DNA of 64,000 nt from Planctomycetes bacterium MalM25 (GCA_007745835.1 CP036424.1:705001-769000); one strand, 5' to 3'; positions 17,546-29,349 are shown, counted from the first letter of the stretch. Made by a program: numbers and translations. The notes: a model not told the origin generated them from the letters alone.

Positions 17546-19468
17546 ATGCTCTTGAACCGTCCTCTCGCGACGCCCCTCTTCCTGCTCGCGGCCAGCCTGC
17601 TGGCGGCGCCAGCAGGGGCGCAGGTCAAGTTCGATCCCAACTTCGGCGGCGGGTTCTCGATCCCCGGCGCCGCGGTTAACGATGCGGATTTGGTCAAGCT
17701 GTCGGCCCGGTTCACCGCCGCCACCGCCGACCAGCCCGCGATGGTCGCCGTGACGGCCGACGTCGCCGACGGTTACCACATCTCGTCGCTCACGCAGGCG
17801 CCCGGCGGGCCGCAGAAGACGGTCCTCCGGCTCGACGCTTCGTCCGGCGTCCGCCAGATCGGCGCCTGGGTCGCCGACCCCGCGCCCAAGACGCACATCG
17901 ACACCGAGATCTGGGAGGGCCTGACCCTCGAAGAGCATTACGGGCAAGTTACCTGGCGGGCGCCGGTCGAACTGCCAGCGGGCGTCGATCCGGCGGTGCT
18001 CGCCGTGACCGGCTCGGCCGACATGCAGGCGTGCCAGGACTCGTGCGTCTCGCTCGACGGCGTGGCGTTCGCGGCGCGGCTCGCCCCTCCCGGCTCGATC
18101 CCGCCGATCGCCAGCCAGGCGCAACCCGCAGCGCCCGGGGGAGGCCCGTCCGCTGCCGACCTGACCGCTTCGGGCGCTCCCTTCATGGAGGCGGAGAGCG
18201 TCACGACGAGCCTGCCCGTTTTGCTGGGCGCCGCGTTCCTCGGTGGCCTGATTCTCAACCTGATGCCGTGCGTGCTGCCGGTCATCGGCCTGAAGGTCCT
18301 CTCCTTCGCCGAGCAAGCGGGCCACGACAGGGGCAAGGTTCTCGCGATGAACCTCGCCTACACGGCGGGCATCTTGATCGTGTTCATGTTGCTCGCGGCG
18401 CTGGCGGCGTTCGCGAGTTACGGCTGGGGCGAGCTGTACACGATCACCGAGTTCAAGGTCGGCATGGTCGTGCTTGTGTTCGCGATGGCGCTGAGTTTCT
18501 TGGGCGTGTGGGAGATCCCGCTGCCGGGCTTCGCGGGCGGCAAGGGCGCGAACGACTTGCAGCAGCAAGAGGGCTACCTCGGCGCCTTCTTCAAGGGCAT
18601 CTTCACGACGATTCTCGCTACCCCTTGCAGCGGACCGTTCCTCGGCTCGGCGATCGGCTACACACTGACCCAACCGCCGGCGATCACCTTCATGATCTTC
18701 GCGGCGATCGGCCTGGGCATGTCTTCGCCCTACCTGCTGATCGGCGCTTTCCCCGACTTGGTGAAGGCGTTGCCGAAGCCGGGCGCGTGGATGGAGACCT
18801 TCAAACAGTTGATGGGCTTCGTGCTCATGGCGACCGTGGTCTACCTGATCTCGACCGTCTCGAGCGATTACTACCTGCCGGTCCTCGCGACGCTGGTCGC
18901 CGTCGGCTTCGCCTGCTGGTGGATCGGTGGCACGCCGATCACGGCCGAGCCCTCGAAGAAGACGACCGCCTGGCTGGGCGGAGTCGGCACGGCGGTGCTC
19001 GCCGGCTGGCTTGCGTTCAGCTACCTCGGCCCGAGCGAGCACGGCCTCCCCTGGCGGGACTACTCGCAGTCCGCCCTCAACGCGGCGCAGGCCGAGGGGA
19101 AGACCGTGCTGGTCGAGTTCACCGCCGACTGGTGCCTGACCTGCAAGCTGAACCTCAAGCGGGCGATCAACACCGACCGCGTCCGCGAGGTGGTCGAGGC
19201 GAACGACGTGCAGCCCCTGCTCGCCGACTGGACCGATAAGAACGACGAGATCAAGGCGAAGCTCGAGTCGCTCGGCAGCCGCAGCATCCCGCTGCTGGCG
19301 ATTTACCCGGCGGGCTCGACCCAGCCGATCATCCTCCGCGACCTGATCTCCGAAGACGACCTGCTCACCGCCCTCGCCCAAGCGGGCGCGGTGCGGGGCA
19401 ACGAGCCGTCGGTCGAGATGCCGACCATCGAGATCGGCGAAGCCACGCCGGCGGGGACGTTTCGCTAA
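17546..19468 (+). CDS. dsbD: Thiol:disulfide interchange protein DsbD
   Basis: A 640-residue protein. Residues 1-25 are a signal peptide. The N-terminal periplasmic domain (about 26-215) has the Cys pair in DMQACQDSCVSL. The membrane domain (about 220-500) carries the two redox Cys of the family in LMPCVLPVIGLKVLSF and TPCSGPFLGSAIGY. The C-terminal thioredoxin domain has the CxxC in FTADWCLTCKLNLKRA near residue 530. It passes electrons from cytoplasmic thioredoxin across the membrane to periplasmic disulfide reductases and cytochrome c maturation. Full length and intact. Its stop overlaps the convergent next gene by 4 bp. Confidence 0.92.
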   Translation: MLLNRPLATPLFLLAASLLAAPAGAQVKFDPNFGGGFSIPGAAVNDADLVKLSARFTAATADQPAMVAVTADVADGYHISSLTQAPGGPQKTVLRLDASSGVRQIGAWVADPAPKTHIDTEIWEGLTLEEHYGQVTWRAPVELPAGVDPAVLAVTGSADMQACQDSCVSLDGVAFAARLAPPGSIPPIASQAQPAAPGGGPSAADLTASGAPFMEAESVTTSLPVLLGAAFLGGLILNLMPCVLPVIGLKVLSFAEQAGHDRGKVLAMNLAYTAGILIVFMLLAALAAFASYGWGELYTITEFKVGMVVLVFAMALSFLGVWEIPLPGFAGGKGANDLQQQEGYLGAFFKGIFTTILATPCSGPFLGSAIGYTLTQPPAITFMIFAAIGLGMSSPYLLIGAFPDLVKALPKPGAWMETFKQLMGFVLMATVVYLISTVSSDYYLPVLATLVAVGFACWWIGGTPITAEPSKKTTAWLGGVGTAVLAGWLAFSYLGPSEHGLPWRDYSQSALNAAQAEGKTVLVEFTADWCLTCKLNLKRAINTDRVREVVEANDVQPLLADWTDKNDEIKAKLESLGSRSIPLLAIYPAGSTQPIILRDLISEDDLLTALAQAGAVRGNEPSVEMPTIEIGEATPAGTFR

Positions 19469-19953
19469 CCGAGCCAGGTCGCCACGAGGTCCGCGAAGGC
19501 CTCCTCTTCGAGCGTCTCGTGGGCGAGCAGGTGGTCCGCCACGCCGGCGATCGCTTCCCAGTGCCGGTCGCTGGAGAGCAGCCCGTGCAGGCCCGTGACG
19601 CGTTGCTCGAGCCAGCGGGTGCGGCGCTGGTCGTCGGGCACGATGGTCGCCGCTTCGTCCCACGCCTGGCTCCAGTCGTGCGACCACTCGGCCACCAATG
19701 CCGGGTGGAGGGGCTCGCCCCGGTAGATCATCTCGGCGACCGGGCCGGCGAGGGCGACCAGCGCCAGCTTCTCGGCGAGGACCTTCGGGCCGAAGCGGCT
19801 CCGCGACCAGGCGACCTGCGTGTCGCCGAAACGTTCGGGGCCGTCGTCCCAGTCGGGCGCGATCGTGACGCTCAGCACCCGCCCGCCCGCGTGGGCCGCG
19901 ATGAAGGCGTGGCCCGCTTCGTGGTAGGCGGTCGTTTCGAGGTCGTCGTCCAC
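19465..19953 (-). CDS. Small HEAGH-motif protein, peptidase M41-like
   Basis: A 162-residue protein from GTG, starting DLETTAYHEAGHAFIAAHAGG. The HEAGH sequence matches the zinc-binding helix of the FtsH (M41) protease domain, and LVALAGPVAEMIYRGEP resembles the M41 segment after it. There is no AAA ATPase domain and no membrane segment. It could be a free-standing peptidase or a relict of FtsH. It starts 5 nt after the purM stop on the same strand, so the two are probably cotranscribed. Substrate unknown. Confidence 0.75.
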   Translation of the reverse strand: MDDDLETTAYHEAGHAFIAAHAGGRVLSVTIAPDWDDGPERFGDTQVAWSRSRFGPKVLAEKLALVALAGPVAEMIYRGEPLHPALVAEWSHDWSQAWDEAATIVPDDQRRTRWLEQRVTGLHGLLSSDRHWEAIAGVADHLLAHETLEEEAFADLVATWLG

Positions 19954-19958
19954 GCTCG

Positions 19959-20993
19959 CTACTCGATCCGGCCGATCGCCCAGTTATCGAGGCCTTGCTC
20001 GGACAGCTGCTTCTGAATGCTGTCGGCGAAGTGCTCGCTCACGACCATCGCTAGCCCAAGCCCTCGGTTGAAGACACGCGCCATCTCTTCGTCGGCCACC
20101 TCGCCCAGCCGTTGCAGCCAGCCGAAGACGGGCGGCACGTCCCAACTCCCCTCGTCGAGGTGGAGCGTCACGCCCTCGGGCAGGATGCGCTGGAGGTTCT
20201 CACGCAGCCCGCCCCCCGTGATGTGGGCGATGCCGTGCACGACTTGTTTCTTGCGGTAATGCCCCAGCACACGGCGGACGGGCTGCGTGTAGATGCGGGT
20301 CGGTTCGAGCAGCAGGTCGGCGACCGTCTGCCCGCCGCACTCCTCGACCGTGTCGTCGAGCGCGAGGCCGGCGGCCTCGAAGACGATCTTGCGCGCCAGG
20401 CTATAGCCGTTGCTGTGCAGCCCGCTGGAAGCGACGCCGATCACCGCGTCGCCCGGACCGATGCGCGAGCCGTCGATGAGCCGTTCGCGCTCGACCACGC
20501 CGACCGAGAAGCCGGCCAGGTCGTAATCGTCCCCGCCGTACAGGTCGGGCATGATGGCGGTCTCGCCGCCCAGCAGGGCGGAGTCGCTCTGCACGCAGCC
20601 ATCGGAGATGCCCGACACCACCTGCTCGAGCCGCTGCGGGTCGTCCTTCCCCATGGCGATGTAGTCCAGGAAGAACAGCGGCTCGGCGCCGCAGCAGAGG
20701 GCGTCGTTCACGCACATCGCCACGAGGTCGACGCCGACCGTGTCGTGCCGGCCCGCCAGCTGGGCCACCTTGAGCTTCGTCCCGACGCCATCCGTGCAGC
20801 TCACCAGCACCGGGTCCTGGTAGTTTCGGGCGAAGAGCTTGCCGGCGAAGTCGAGCTGGAAGAGCCCCGCAAAGCCCCCCTCCAGCGGCATCACGCGGGG
20901 CGTGTGGGTCCGCCTCATCAGCCGCGGGAGCCGCGACATCGATTCTTCGTAAACGTCGAGATCGACGCCGGCGTCTTTGTAGGAGAGGGCCAT
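19959..20993 (-). CDS. purM: Phosphoribosylformylglycinamidine cyclo-ligase (AIR synthetase)
   Basis: A 344-residue PurM. I use the ATG at 20993 ([20 protein letters not shown]), the standard PurM start. [20 protein letters not shown] and [21 protein letters not shown] are the ATP/substrate loops. [14 protein letters not shown] and [20 protein letters not shown] are diagnostic. It closes the imidazole ring in purine synthesis, making AIR from FGAM. No other pur gene is adjacent. The divergent gap to glgX is about 205 bp. Confidence 0.95.
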   Translation of the reverse strand: MALSYKDAGVDLDVYEESMSRLPRLMRRTHTPRVMPLEGGFAGLFQLDFAGKLFARNYQDPVLVSCTDGVGTKLKVAQLAGRHDTVGVDLVAMCVNDALCCGAEPLFFLDYIAMGKDDPQRLEQVVSGISDGCVQSDSALLGGETAIMPDLYGGDDYDLAGFSVGVVERERLIDGSRIGPGDAVIGVASSGLHSNGYSLARKIVFEAAGLALDDTVEECGGQTVADLLLEPTRIYTQPVRRVLGHYRKKQVVHGIAHITGGGLRENLQRILPEGVTLHLDEGSWDVPPVFGWLQRLGEVADEEMARVFNRGLGLAMVVSEHFADSIQKQLSEQGLDNWAIGRIE

Positions 20994-21200
20994 CGGGTCG
21001 TTGCTTGGGGGGTGGCCCGGTCCGGTCGTGCGGGCGGGCGAAGGGGCGCGGTCGGCCGGCTTCCGAATCCAGCAGGGTCCGCAGGACGCCGATGCTAGCA
21101 TTACGCCCCCGGTTCGCGCAAGCTGCGGACCAGCTCGGGGGCGTGTTTGGGCCAGGGAAGGCGGCGACGGTCCACAGAACGACCCCTACGATACGGAAAC

Positions 21201-23324
<2,124 letters not shown>

Positions 23325-23355
23325 GTGGTTTCGCGTAAATTGCCGATGCGGTTTC

Positions 23356-23424
23356 GGGAGGGCGACGCTCCCGCGGAGCCTTGTCCCGTATGGTGATTCG
23401 GCTCGGCGGGAGCCTCGCCCTCCC
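23356..23424. repeat. Palindromic repeat, family A copy 2
   Basis: GGGAGGGCGACGCTCCCGCG on the left pairs with GCGGGAGCCTCGCCCTCCC ending at 23424. The centre (CCCGTATGGTGATTC) has lost the CGGGTACCCG core seen in copies 3 and 4. It lies 32 bp after the glgX stop. Confidence 0.8.
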
Positions 23425-23481
23425 GGGGGGCGGGGCGGTAAACTTGGTGCGTTCTAGCCCTCAGACACCGGTCTACAGCCC

Positions 23482-24738
23482 ATGGCCTCTCTCTCCATCA
23501 TCGGCATCGGCGACGACGGCCTAAACGCGGCGTCGGCCGCCGTGCGTGAACGGATCGCCGCCGCCGACGTGTTGTTAGGTGACGATCGGGCGCTCGCGCT
23601 GCTCGGCGAGTCGGCCCCGGGCGACCGCGTCCGGCTGAGCGGCGACCTGGAGCAGCTCGCCACGCAGATCGACGCGATCGGCGACCGCACGGCGGCGCTG
23701 GTTGTGTTCGGCGATCCGATGTTCTACGGGCTGGCCCGGTTCCTCTTCGAGCGTTTCGGTAAAGAACGCTTCGAGGTGCTGCCGCACGTCAGCAGCATGC
23801 AGCTCGCCTTCGCCCGCGTGATGGAGAGCTGGGACGAGGCGTACCTCACCGACCTGGCGACCCACCCGCTGCCCGCGGTGGTGGAGAAGATCCGTACCGC
23901 GCAGAAGGTCGGCCTGTTCACGAACCCGGACGTCGGCCCGGCCGACGTGGCGCAGGCGATGCTCGATCGGGGGGTCGATTACTTCACCGCGTACGTCTGC
24001 GAGAACCTCGGAGCGCGGGACGAGCGCGTCACCACGGGCGACCTGGTGGAGATCGCCTCGGGCGAGTTCCGCTCGCTCAACGTGATGATCCTGCTCCGCC
24101 AGCCCGACGCGCCCGACCGGCCGCGCGACGCGGTCGGCCGCCGGCTGTTCGGCAACCCGGACGACGCCTTCCTGCAAGCCAAGCCCGCCCAGGGCCTCGT
24201 GACGCCCGCCGAGGTCCGCTCGATGGCGCTCGCACAACTCGACATCGCCCCGGCGAGCCTGGTGTGGGACGTCGGCGCGGGGACGGGTTCCGTGAGCGTC
24301 GAGGCGGCCCAGATCGCCCGCGAGGGCGCCGTCTACGCGATCGAGATGGACCCGGAGGACCACGGCCTCATCCAGGCGAACTGCGACCGCTTCGGCGTCG
24401 CGAACGTGATCCCGGTGCTCGGCAAGGCGCCCGAGGCGTTCGACAAGCTGCCGGCTCCGGACTGCGTGTTCGTCGCCGGCGCGGGACGCGAAGTGACACG
24501 GCTGGCCGTCGAGTCGTTCGCCCGCCTGCGCCCCGGCGGCCGGCTGGTGGTGAATCTGATCTCGATCGATCACATCGCCCAGGCACGCGACGCCCTCACC
24601 GAGGCGAGTCGCTCCGCCGGCGCCGAGCCGCAGATCGGCGTCTGGATGGTCAACATCGCCCGCGGCGCCGACCAGTTGGAACGCCTGAGCTTCGAGCCGC
24701 TGAAGCCGAACTTCCTGCTCGCGGCGGTGAAGGGGTAG
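23482..24738 (+). CDS. cobL: Precorrin-6Y C5,15-methyltransferase (CbiE-CbiT fusion, CobL)
   Basis: A 418-residue fusion. The N-terminal CbiE-like domain starts SLSIIGIGDDGLNAASAAV and has ALVVFGDPMFYGLARFLFE. The C-terminal CbiT domain begins about residue 225 with GLVTPAEVRSMALAQLDIAP and the SAM-binding loop VWDVGAGTGSVSVEAAQIA. Together they methylate C5 and C15 of the corrin ring and decarboxylate it. No neighbouring cobalamin gene and no cobalamin riboswitch are seen. The stop is 6 nt from a palindrome. Confidence 0.92.
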   Translation: MASLSIIGIGDDGLNAASAAVRERIAAADVLLGDDRALALLGESAPGDRVRLSGDLEQLATQIDAIGDRTAALVVFGDPMFYGLARFLFERFGKERFEVLPHVSSMQLAFARVMESWDEAYLTDLATHPLPAVVEKIRTAQKVGLFTNPDVGPADVAQAMLDRGVDYFTAYVCENLGARDERVTTGDLVEIASGEFRSLNVMILLRQPDAPDRPRDAVGRRLFGNPDDAFLQAKPAQGLVTPAEVRSMALAQLDIAPASLVWDVGAGTGSVSVEAAQIAREGAVYAIEMDPEDHGLIQANCDRFGVANVIPVLGKAPEAFDKLPAPDCVFVAGAGREVTRLAVESFARLRPGGRLVVNLISIDHIAQARDALTEASRSAGAEPQIGVWMVNIARGADQLERLSFEPLKPNFLLAAVKG

Positions 24739-24744
24739 AGGGGG

Positions 24745-24810
24745 GAACCACAAAGGCACGAAGGGCACGAAGATCAGCAAGTCTTTGTGACCTTCGTGCC
24801 TTCGTGGTTC
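24745..24810. repeat. Palindromic repeat, family F copy 1
   Basis: GAACCACAAAGGCACGAAGG on the left pairs with CCTTCGTGCCTTCGTGGTTC at 24791-24810. It fills the gap between convergent cobL and the MOSC gene, and the MOSC stop codon (24809-24811) is inside the right arm. A related, larger copy is at 54076-54328. Confidence 0.82.
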
Positions 24811-25462
24811 AATCTAACCGCTTCCCAAGCTGCTCCTTCCAACTCTCCGAAAGCACCCCCACGGCGATCAACTCCGCCGTCGCTTCGCGGTCGTCTTTCA
24901 GCTCGTACATGACTTGGTTCGTGCGGGTGAGGGGCCAGTCGGGCTCGGGGCGGGCGACCCGCTCGATCGGCTGGCCCGCTTCGAGGGCGCCCTCGGTGAC
25001 CACACGCAGGTACCAGCCTGTGTAGCCGGTCTGCTGAACGCGGACGGTTAAGTCTTTCGTCTTCCACCGGCGGGCGAGCTTCCAGCACGGCTGCCGCGGC
25101 TGCGAGACCTCGAACTCGGCGGCGCCGATCCGCCAACGGTCGCCGAGGCAGACGTCCGCTTCGGTCAGGCCGCTCACCGAGAGGTTCTCGCCGAACGCGG
25201 CGGGGCCGAACTCGTCGCCGAGGCCCAGATCATCGCGCCAGTGCGGCCAGTGCTCCGCCGAGTAGACGCAGACCGCCTTGTCGACGCCTCCGTGGACCTC
25301 GACTTCCTGCACGCCGTCCCTTTCGAGGCCGAGGCGGGTCGCTTGGATAGGCCCGGAGACCGGCTCCTTGAAGAACGCCGTCCGCCACGGCTTGTCGGAC
25401 GTGTCCCCCTCGACCGGTTGGTAGTCGCGGGGCTGTCCGATTTGGATTGAGAGCAGCTTCAT
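24809..25462 (-). CDS. MOSC-domain protein (YiiM type)
   Basis: A 217-residue protein. GLERDGVQEVEVHGGVDKAV, AFGENLSVSGLTEADVCLGD and FEVSQPRQPCWKLARRW, with the conserved Cys, are the MOSC signature. YTGWYLRVVTEGALEAGQPI is the usual closing strand, and a helical C-terminal extension as in YiiM follows. MOSC proteins handle molybdenum-cofactor-bound sulfur; YiiM-type members reduce N-hydroxylated compounds. The stop lies inside a palindromic repeat, and the gap to trpC is another palindrome. Confidence 0.88.
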   Translation of the reverse strand: MKLLSIQIGQPRDYQPVEGDTSDKPWRTAFFKEPVSGPIQATRLGLERDGVQEVEVHGGVDKAVCVYSAEHWPHWRDDLGLGDEFGPAAFGENLSVSGLTEADVCLGDRWRIGAAEFEVSQPRQPCWKLARRWKTKDLTVRVQQTGYTGWYLRVVTEGALEAGQPIERVARPEPDWPLTRTNQVMYELKDDREATAELIAVGVLSESWKEQLGKRLD

Positions 25463-25463
25463 T

Positions 25464-25549
25464 TCTTTGACGGGATCAACAGGATGGACAGGATGAAGAT
25501 CAGGAAGGACGAGCGATCATCCTGTGAATCTTGTTGATCCTGCCAAAGA
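25464..25549. repeat. Long palindrome filling the MOSC-trpC gap (family G)
   Basis: GACGGGATCAACAGGATGGA and what follows (25464-25494) pair with ATCCTGTGAATCTTGTTGAT and what follows (25519-25549). The element occupies the entire gap from 2 nt before the MOSC start codon to the trpC stop. Arms built on AGGATCAACAGGAT recur in unrelated genomes as far as I recall; a search would settle this. Confidence 0.75.
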
Positions 25550-26350
25550 TTAGCCAATCAACAAAGCATCAACTGCGGCAGCGAGGTCGGACTGCCGCAT
25601 GAGCGACTCGCCGACGAGCATCGCGTCGATGCCGGCGGAGCGGAGGCGCTGGGCGTCGGCGTGCGTCTTCACGCCCGACTCGCCGACGAAGACCACCTCG
25701 TCCGGGACCCGCTCGCGCAGCCGCATGCCGTGCCCCAGATCGACGGTCATCGTGTGCAAGTCGCGGTTGTTCACGCCGACGAGCTCCGGACCGCACGCTA
25801 GCACCGCCGGCAGGTTCGCCGGGTCGTACAGTTCGACGAGCGCCGTCATGCCGAGTTCCGTGATCTGCCCGTGAAGATCGACCAGTTCGGCGGGGGTGAG
25901 GCACTCGGCGATGAGCAGCACCGCGTCGGCGCCCGCGGCGCGGGCCTCGTAGACCTGGTGCTCGTCGAGGATGAAGTCCTTGCGGAGGACGGGCAACTCG
26001 ACGGCGGCTTTCACCGCGGTGAGATACTCAAGCGAGCCCTGGAAGTGGGGCTCGTCGGTGAGGACGCTCAGGCAGCTGGCGCCGTGGGCCTGGTACGTTT
26101 GGGCGAGGGCGACCGGGTCGAAATCGGCCCGGATCAGCCCCGCGGAGGGGCTCGCCTTCTTGATCTCGGCGATCAGCTTGATCGGTCCGCCCGACTCGCT
26201 GGGCCGTTGCGCTGCTAGCGGCGCCAGGAAGTCGCGGGGTGGGGGGGCGTCCGCGGCGGCAGCGCGCACGTCGGCCAGCGGCCGCGCGGCGCGGGCCGTT
26301 GCGACCTCTTGCCGCTTCACGGCGACGATTTGGTCCAGTACCGTCGGCAT
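25550..26350 (-). CDS. trpC: Indole-3-glycerol-phosphate synthase
   Basis: A 266-residue TrpC. The ATG at 26350 gives MPTVLDQIVAVKRQEVATAR; the longer open frame upstream is antisense to fumC. LIAEIKKASPSAGLIRADFD is the signature with the catalytic Lys. CLSVLTDEPHFQGSLEYL, LPVLRKDFILDEHQVYEARA, GVNNRDLHTMTVDL and FVGESGV follow in the TIM-barrel order. It makes indole-3-glycerol phosphate for tryptophan. Alone, with no other trp gene nearby. A 114-bp divergent gap separates it from fumC. Confidence 0.95.
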   Translation of the reverse strand: MPTVLDQIVAVKRQEVATARAARPLADVRAAAADAPPPRDFLAPLAAQRPSESGGPIKLIAEIKKASPSAGLIRADFDPVALAQTYQAHGASCLSVLTDEPHFQGSLEYLTAVKAAVELPVLRKDFILDEHQVYEARAAGADAVLLIAECLTPAELVDLHGQITELGMTALVELYDPANLPAVLACGPELVGVNNRDLHTMTVDLGHGMRLRERVPDEVVFVGESGVKTHADAQRLRSAGIDAMLVGESLMRQSDLAAAVDALLIG

Positions 26351-26464
26351 CAGATCGGGTCTCCGCAACGTCGGGGATCGGCGTTTCGCTCGAATCGAGT
26401 GCTCCCTATCATCCGCTCCCCGGACGCCGCTCGCTAGCGTCCGCCACCCCCCCACCGCCCCGCC

Positions 26465-27928
26465 ATGAGCCCGCCCAAGACGAACGACGACTACCGCACC
26501 GAACGCGACACGATGGGCGAGATGCAGGTGCCCGCCGACGCGTTGTATGGGGCCTCTACGGCCCGAGCGGTCGAGAACTTCCCGATCGCGAACCGCCCCC
26601 TCCCCCCGGCGGTGATCCACGCGTTCGGGCATCTGAAGGCGGCCTGCGCCCAAGCGAACCAAGACCTCGGGAAGCTCGACCCGAAGCTGGCCGACGCGAT
26701 CCTCGCCGCCGCCGACGAAGTGGCCGCGGGCAAACACGACGCGCACTTCCCGGTCGACGTTTATCAGACGGGCAGCGGCACGAGCACGAACATGAACGCC
26801 AACGAGGTGATCGCCTCGCTGGCCAATGAAAAACTCGGCCTCGGCGCCACGACCAAGGCCGACGGTGGCGTCCACCCCAACGACCACGTCAACATGGGGC
26901 AGTCGTCGAACGACACCTTCCCCACGGCGATGTGCATCGCGGCCGTGATGCGTGTTGGCCCGCTGGTCGAAAGCCTCGATCGCTTGGAGGGAGCCCTCGG
27001 TGAGAAGGCGGACGCGTGGGACGCGATCGTGAAGATCGGCCGCACCCACCTGATGGACGCCACGCCGATCCGTATCGGCCAAGTCTTCTCGGGATACGCT
27101 TCACAAGTCGCCGGCGCGGCCGAGCACGCGGCGATGGTCCACATGGTCGTCCGGTCCAATCTGCCGATCGGCGGCACGGCGGTCGGCACGGGCATCAACG
27201 CCCACCCGGAGTTCGCCGGCAAGGTCGCGGCGACACTCACGGAGCGCCTCGGCCTCGCCTCCCCCGCCGAGGTGGATGAGGACGACGGCGGGTTCCTCGA
27301 AGCGGCCGATCACGCCGAGGCGCAAGCCGCTAAAGATGATTTCATTGAGGCCCACGGCCACCTGAAGACGATCGCCGTCAGCCTCTCCAAAATCGCCAAC
27401 GACATCCGCCACCTCGGCAGCGGGCCGCGGTGTGGGATCGGTGAGCTGGTCCTGCCGGCGATCCAGCCGGGCAGCAGCATCATGCCGGGCAAGGTGAACC
27501 CGGTGATCTGCGAAAGCGTGATCCAGGTCTGTTGCCGCGTCATCGGCAACGACGCGACCGTCACCATGGCGGGTATGGGCGGCGTGGGTTCGATCTTTGA
27601 GCTGAACGTCGCCATGCCGGTGATGATCGACGCGTTCCTCGAATCGGTCTCGCTGCTCGCGAACGCGTCGAACGTGTTCGTCGACAAGCTGCTGACCGAC
27701 CTCGAAGTGAATGAAGAGCGTTGCGCGGAGCTGCTCGACGCGTCGCTCATGACGATCACGGCCCTCGCGCCAGAAATTGGATATGAAAAGTGCGCGGCCC
27801 TCGCGAAGCAGGCGCACCAAGAGAACAAGACGATCAAAGGGCTCGTCGGCGAGCTCGGCCTCATGCCGCCCGAGCGACTCGAGGAGCTGATGGACTACGA
27901 CAGCATGACGCGGCCCGACCCGAGTTAG
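26465..27928 (+). CDS. fumC: Fumarate hydratase, class II
   Basis: A 487-residue protein. YGASTARAVENFPI, TGSGTSTNMNANEVIA, VHPNDHVNMGQSSNDTFPTA, IGRTHLMDATPIRIGQVFSG and the superfamily signature GSSIMPGKVNPVICESV (near residue 336) identify class II fumarase. It hydrates fumarate to malate in the TCA cycle. The catalytic Ser of the GSS loop and the upstream His of GRTHLMDA are present. The next gene begins 32 nt downstream and could be cotranscribed. Confidence 0.95.
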   Translation: MSPPKTNDDYRTERDTMGEMQVPADALYGASTARAVENFPIANRPLPPAVIHAFGHLKAACAQANQDLGKLDPKLADAILAAADEVAAGKHDAHFPVDVYQTGSGTSTNMNANEVIASLANEKLGLGATTKADGGVHPNDHVNMGQSSNDTFPTAMCIAAVMRVGPLVESLDRLEGALGEKADAWDAIVKIGRTHLMDATPIRIGQVFSGYASQVAGAAEHAAMVHMVVRSNLPIGGTAVGTGINAHPEFAGKVAATLTERLGLASPAEVDEDDGGFLEAADHAEAQAAKDDFIEAHGHLKTIAVSLSKIANDIRHLGSGPRCGIGELVLPAIQPGSSIMPGKVNPVICESVIQVCCRVIGNDATVTMAGMGGVGSIFELNVAMPVMIDAFLESVSLLANASNVFVDKLLTDLEVNEERCAELLDASLMTITALAPEIGYEKCAALAKQAHQENKTIKGLVGELGLMPPERLEELMDYDSMTRPDPS

Positions 27929-27960
27929 ACTTCTTCCCCACAACGGACCCGTCGCCACGC

Positions 27961-29223
27961 ATGGAAGCGTCTCGACAACGACTCCTACCGATCCTCGCCA
28001 CGATCCTCGTCGCTGCGCCGTGCGCGGCGGAGGAGTCGGGCGTGATCCGCCTGCCCTCCTGGGTCGAACCCGACGACGCGCTCGGGCCACGGCCCGTCGC
28101 GCACGAATCGGCCCCGGCGCCGGGGCAGGCGACCCGTTCGTTCGACCTGGGCGAGCTGATGACGGCGTTCGAGGAGCCGGCGCCGCTGAAGCCCGCTCCC
28201 GCCGTGCGGCTCGCGTCGGCCACCGAAGGGCCCTCCGCCGAGCGGCTCGTCCGCCAGCTGGAGCACGCCGCTTCGGAGGCCCGCACGGCGCACGCGTTGA
28301 CGCGGCTGCTGAGTCGCTACACCTCGACACGCCGCGAGCTTGTGGAGCAAGAAGCCGAGGGGCTCGTCCAGCGCGTCGACGAGGTCGGCAGCTGGGCGCA
28401 CGACGCCCGCGGCCGGCTGCGGGCCGACGAGGGCCGCACCCAATCGGCGACCGACGATTTCCGCGCGGCGCTCGCCATTGACACCGCCAACACCTCGGCC
28501 CGCCACGGCCTGGCCGTGTCGCTCGCCGAGTCGGGCTTCGTGCTCGAGGCGCTCGAGCAGTTCTCGCGTGTGCTGCTCGAAGAGCCCCAATCGGTCGAGG
28601 CCCGCCGCAACCGGGCGCAGCTGCACCTGAGCCGGGGGCGCCCCGAATCGGCGATCGCCGATCTCGATGCGGCGCTCGAGTTGCCGATCACCGGCACGCG
28701 GGAGCGGGGCAACCTGCTGCGGCTCCGGGCGACAGCCTTCCAGTCGGCGGGGAGGCTCCGCGAGTCGGCGACCGACCTGAACGAAGTGATCCGCCTCGAT
28801 CCCCGCAACGCCGCGGCGTACACGCTGCGTGGGCATGTCTTCGCGGAAGGGGGCTTCTACGACCAAGCGATCAGCGACTACCAGTCCGCGTTGCACGCCG
28901 ACGCGGGCTCCGCCGAGGCGTACCGCTCGCTCGCCTGGGTGCTAGCGACCTGCCCGGAGGAGCGACTCCGCGACCCCGAGATGGCGATCGAATCGGCCTT
29001 CCGGGCCCGTCGCTTGTTGGGCCACGACGACTTTTTGGTGCTCGACGCGAGCGCCGCCGCCCACGCCGCCGCGGGCGACTACGCCGAGGCGGTCCGCTTG
29101 CAGCAGCGGGCGCTGCTGGTCGCCGGCGACGCCCCCACCGCCGAGGCGGAGCGGCGACTGCGCGACTACAAGGCGTCGCGCCCCTACGTGGCGGAACGCC
29201 AGCGCCTGACGCCGCCGCGGTGA
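27961..29223 (+). CDS. Exported TPR-repeat protein (paralogue 1)
   Basis: A 420-residue protein from the ATG at 27961, which starts a signal peptide (MEASRQRLLPILATILVAAP then CAAEE). After a Pro-rich spacer, residues about 75-410 hold TPR units such as ARHGLAVSLAESGFVLEALE, AQLHLSRGRPESAIADLDAA and AAYTLRGHVFAEGGFYDQAI. The end of the array (RSLAWVLATCPEERLRDPEM) matches the next TPR protein (RNLAWMQATCPVDAFRDGES), so the two are paralogues. Probably a periplasmic scaffold; partner unknown. Confidence 0.82.
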   Translation: MEASRQRLLPILATILVAAPCAAEESGVIRLPSWVEPDDALGPRPVAHESAPAPGQATRSFDLGELMTAFEEPAPLKPAPAVRLASATEGPSAERLVRQLEHAASEARTAHALTRLLSRYTSTRRELVEQEAEGLVQRVDEVGSWAHDARGRLRADEGRTQSATDDFRAALAIDTANTSARHGLAVSLAESGFVLEALEQFSRVLLEEPQSVEARRNRAQLHLSRGRPESAIADLDAALELPITGTRERGNLLRLRATAFQSAGRLRESATDLNEVIRLDPRNAAAYTLRGHVFAEGGFYDQAISDYQSALHADAGSAEAYRSLAWVLATCPEERLRDPEMAIESAFRARRLLGHDDFLVLDASAAAHAAAGDYAEAVRLQQRALLVAGDAPTAEAERRLRDYKASRPYVAERQRLTPPR

Positions 29224-29261
29224 ACGGACTTACGCGTCCGATTAGAGCCCCGTGTGCCGCG

Positions 29262-29349
29262 GAGCCGCGCCCGTCGGGAAGCGACCAAGCGAGGTCGAAT
29301 AGGTAGCAGAAAAGCGAGCCAATCGGTCGCTTCCTGACGGGCGCGGCTC
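29262..29349. repeat. Palindromic repeat, family B copy 2
   Basis: GAGCCGCGCCCGTCGGGAAG then CGACC (29262-29286) pairs with GGTCGCTTCCTGACGGGCGC then GGCTC (29325-29349). It is the closest relative of the element at 12825-12920 and lies 38 bp after the first TPR gene. The rest of the gap to 29541 (about 190 bp) shows nothing further that I can support; it should hold the promoter of the next gene. Confidence 0.82.

Noticed and set aside
17414-19687. 757-residue minus-strand open frame opposite dsbD
   Set aside because: Shadow frame rich in Arg, His and Asp. DsbD on the other strand has all redox motifs.
23325-23481. Cobalamin riboswitch before cobL
   Set aside because: The gap is mostly a family A palindrome and lacks a B12-box-like sequence.
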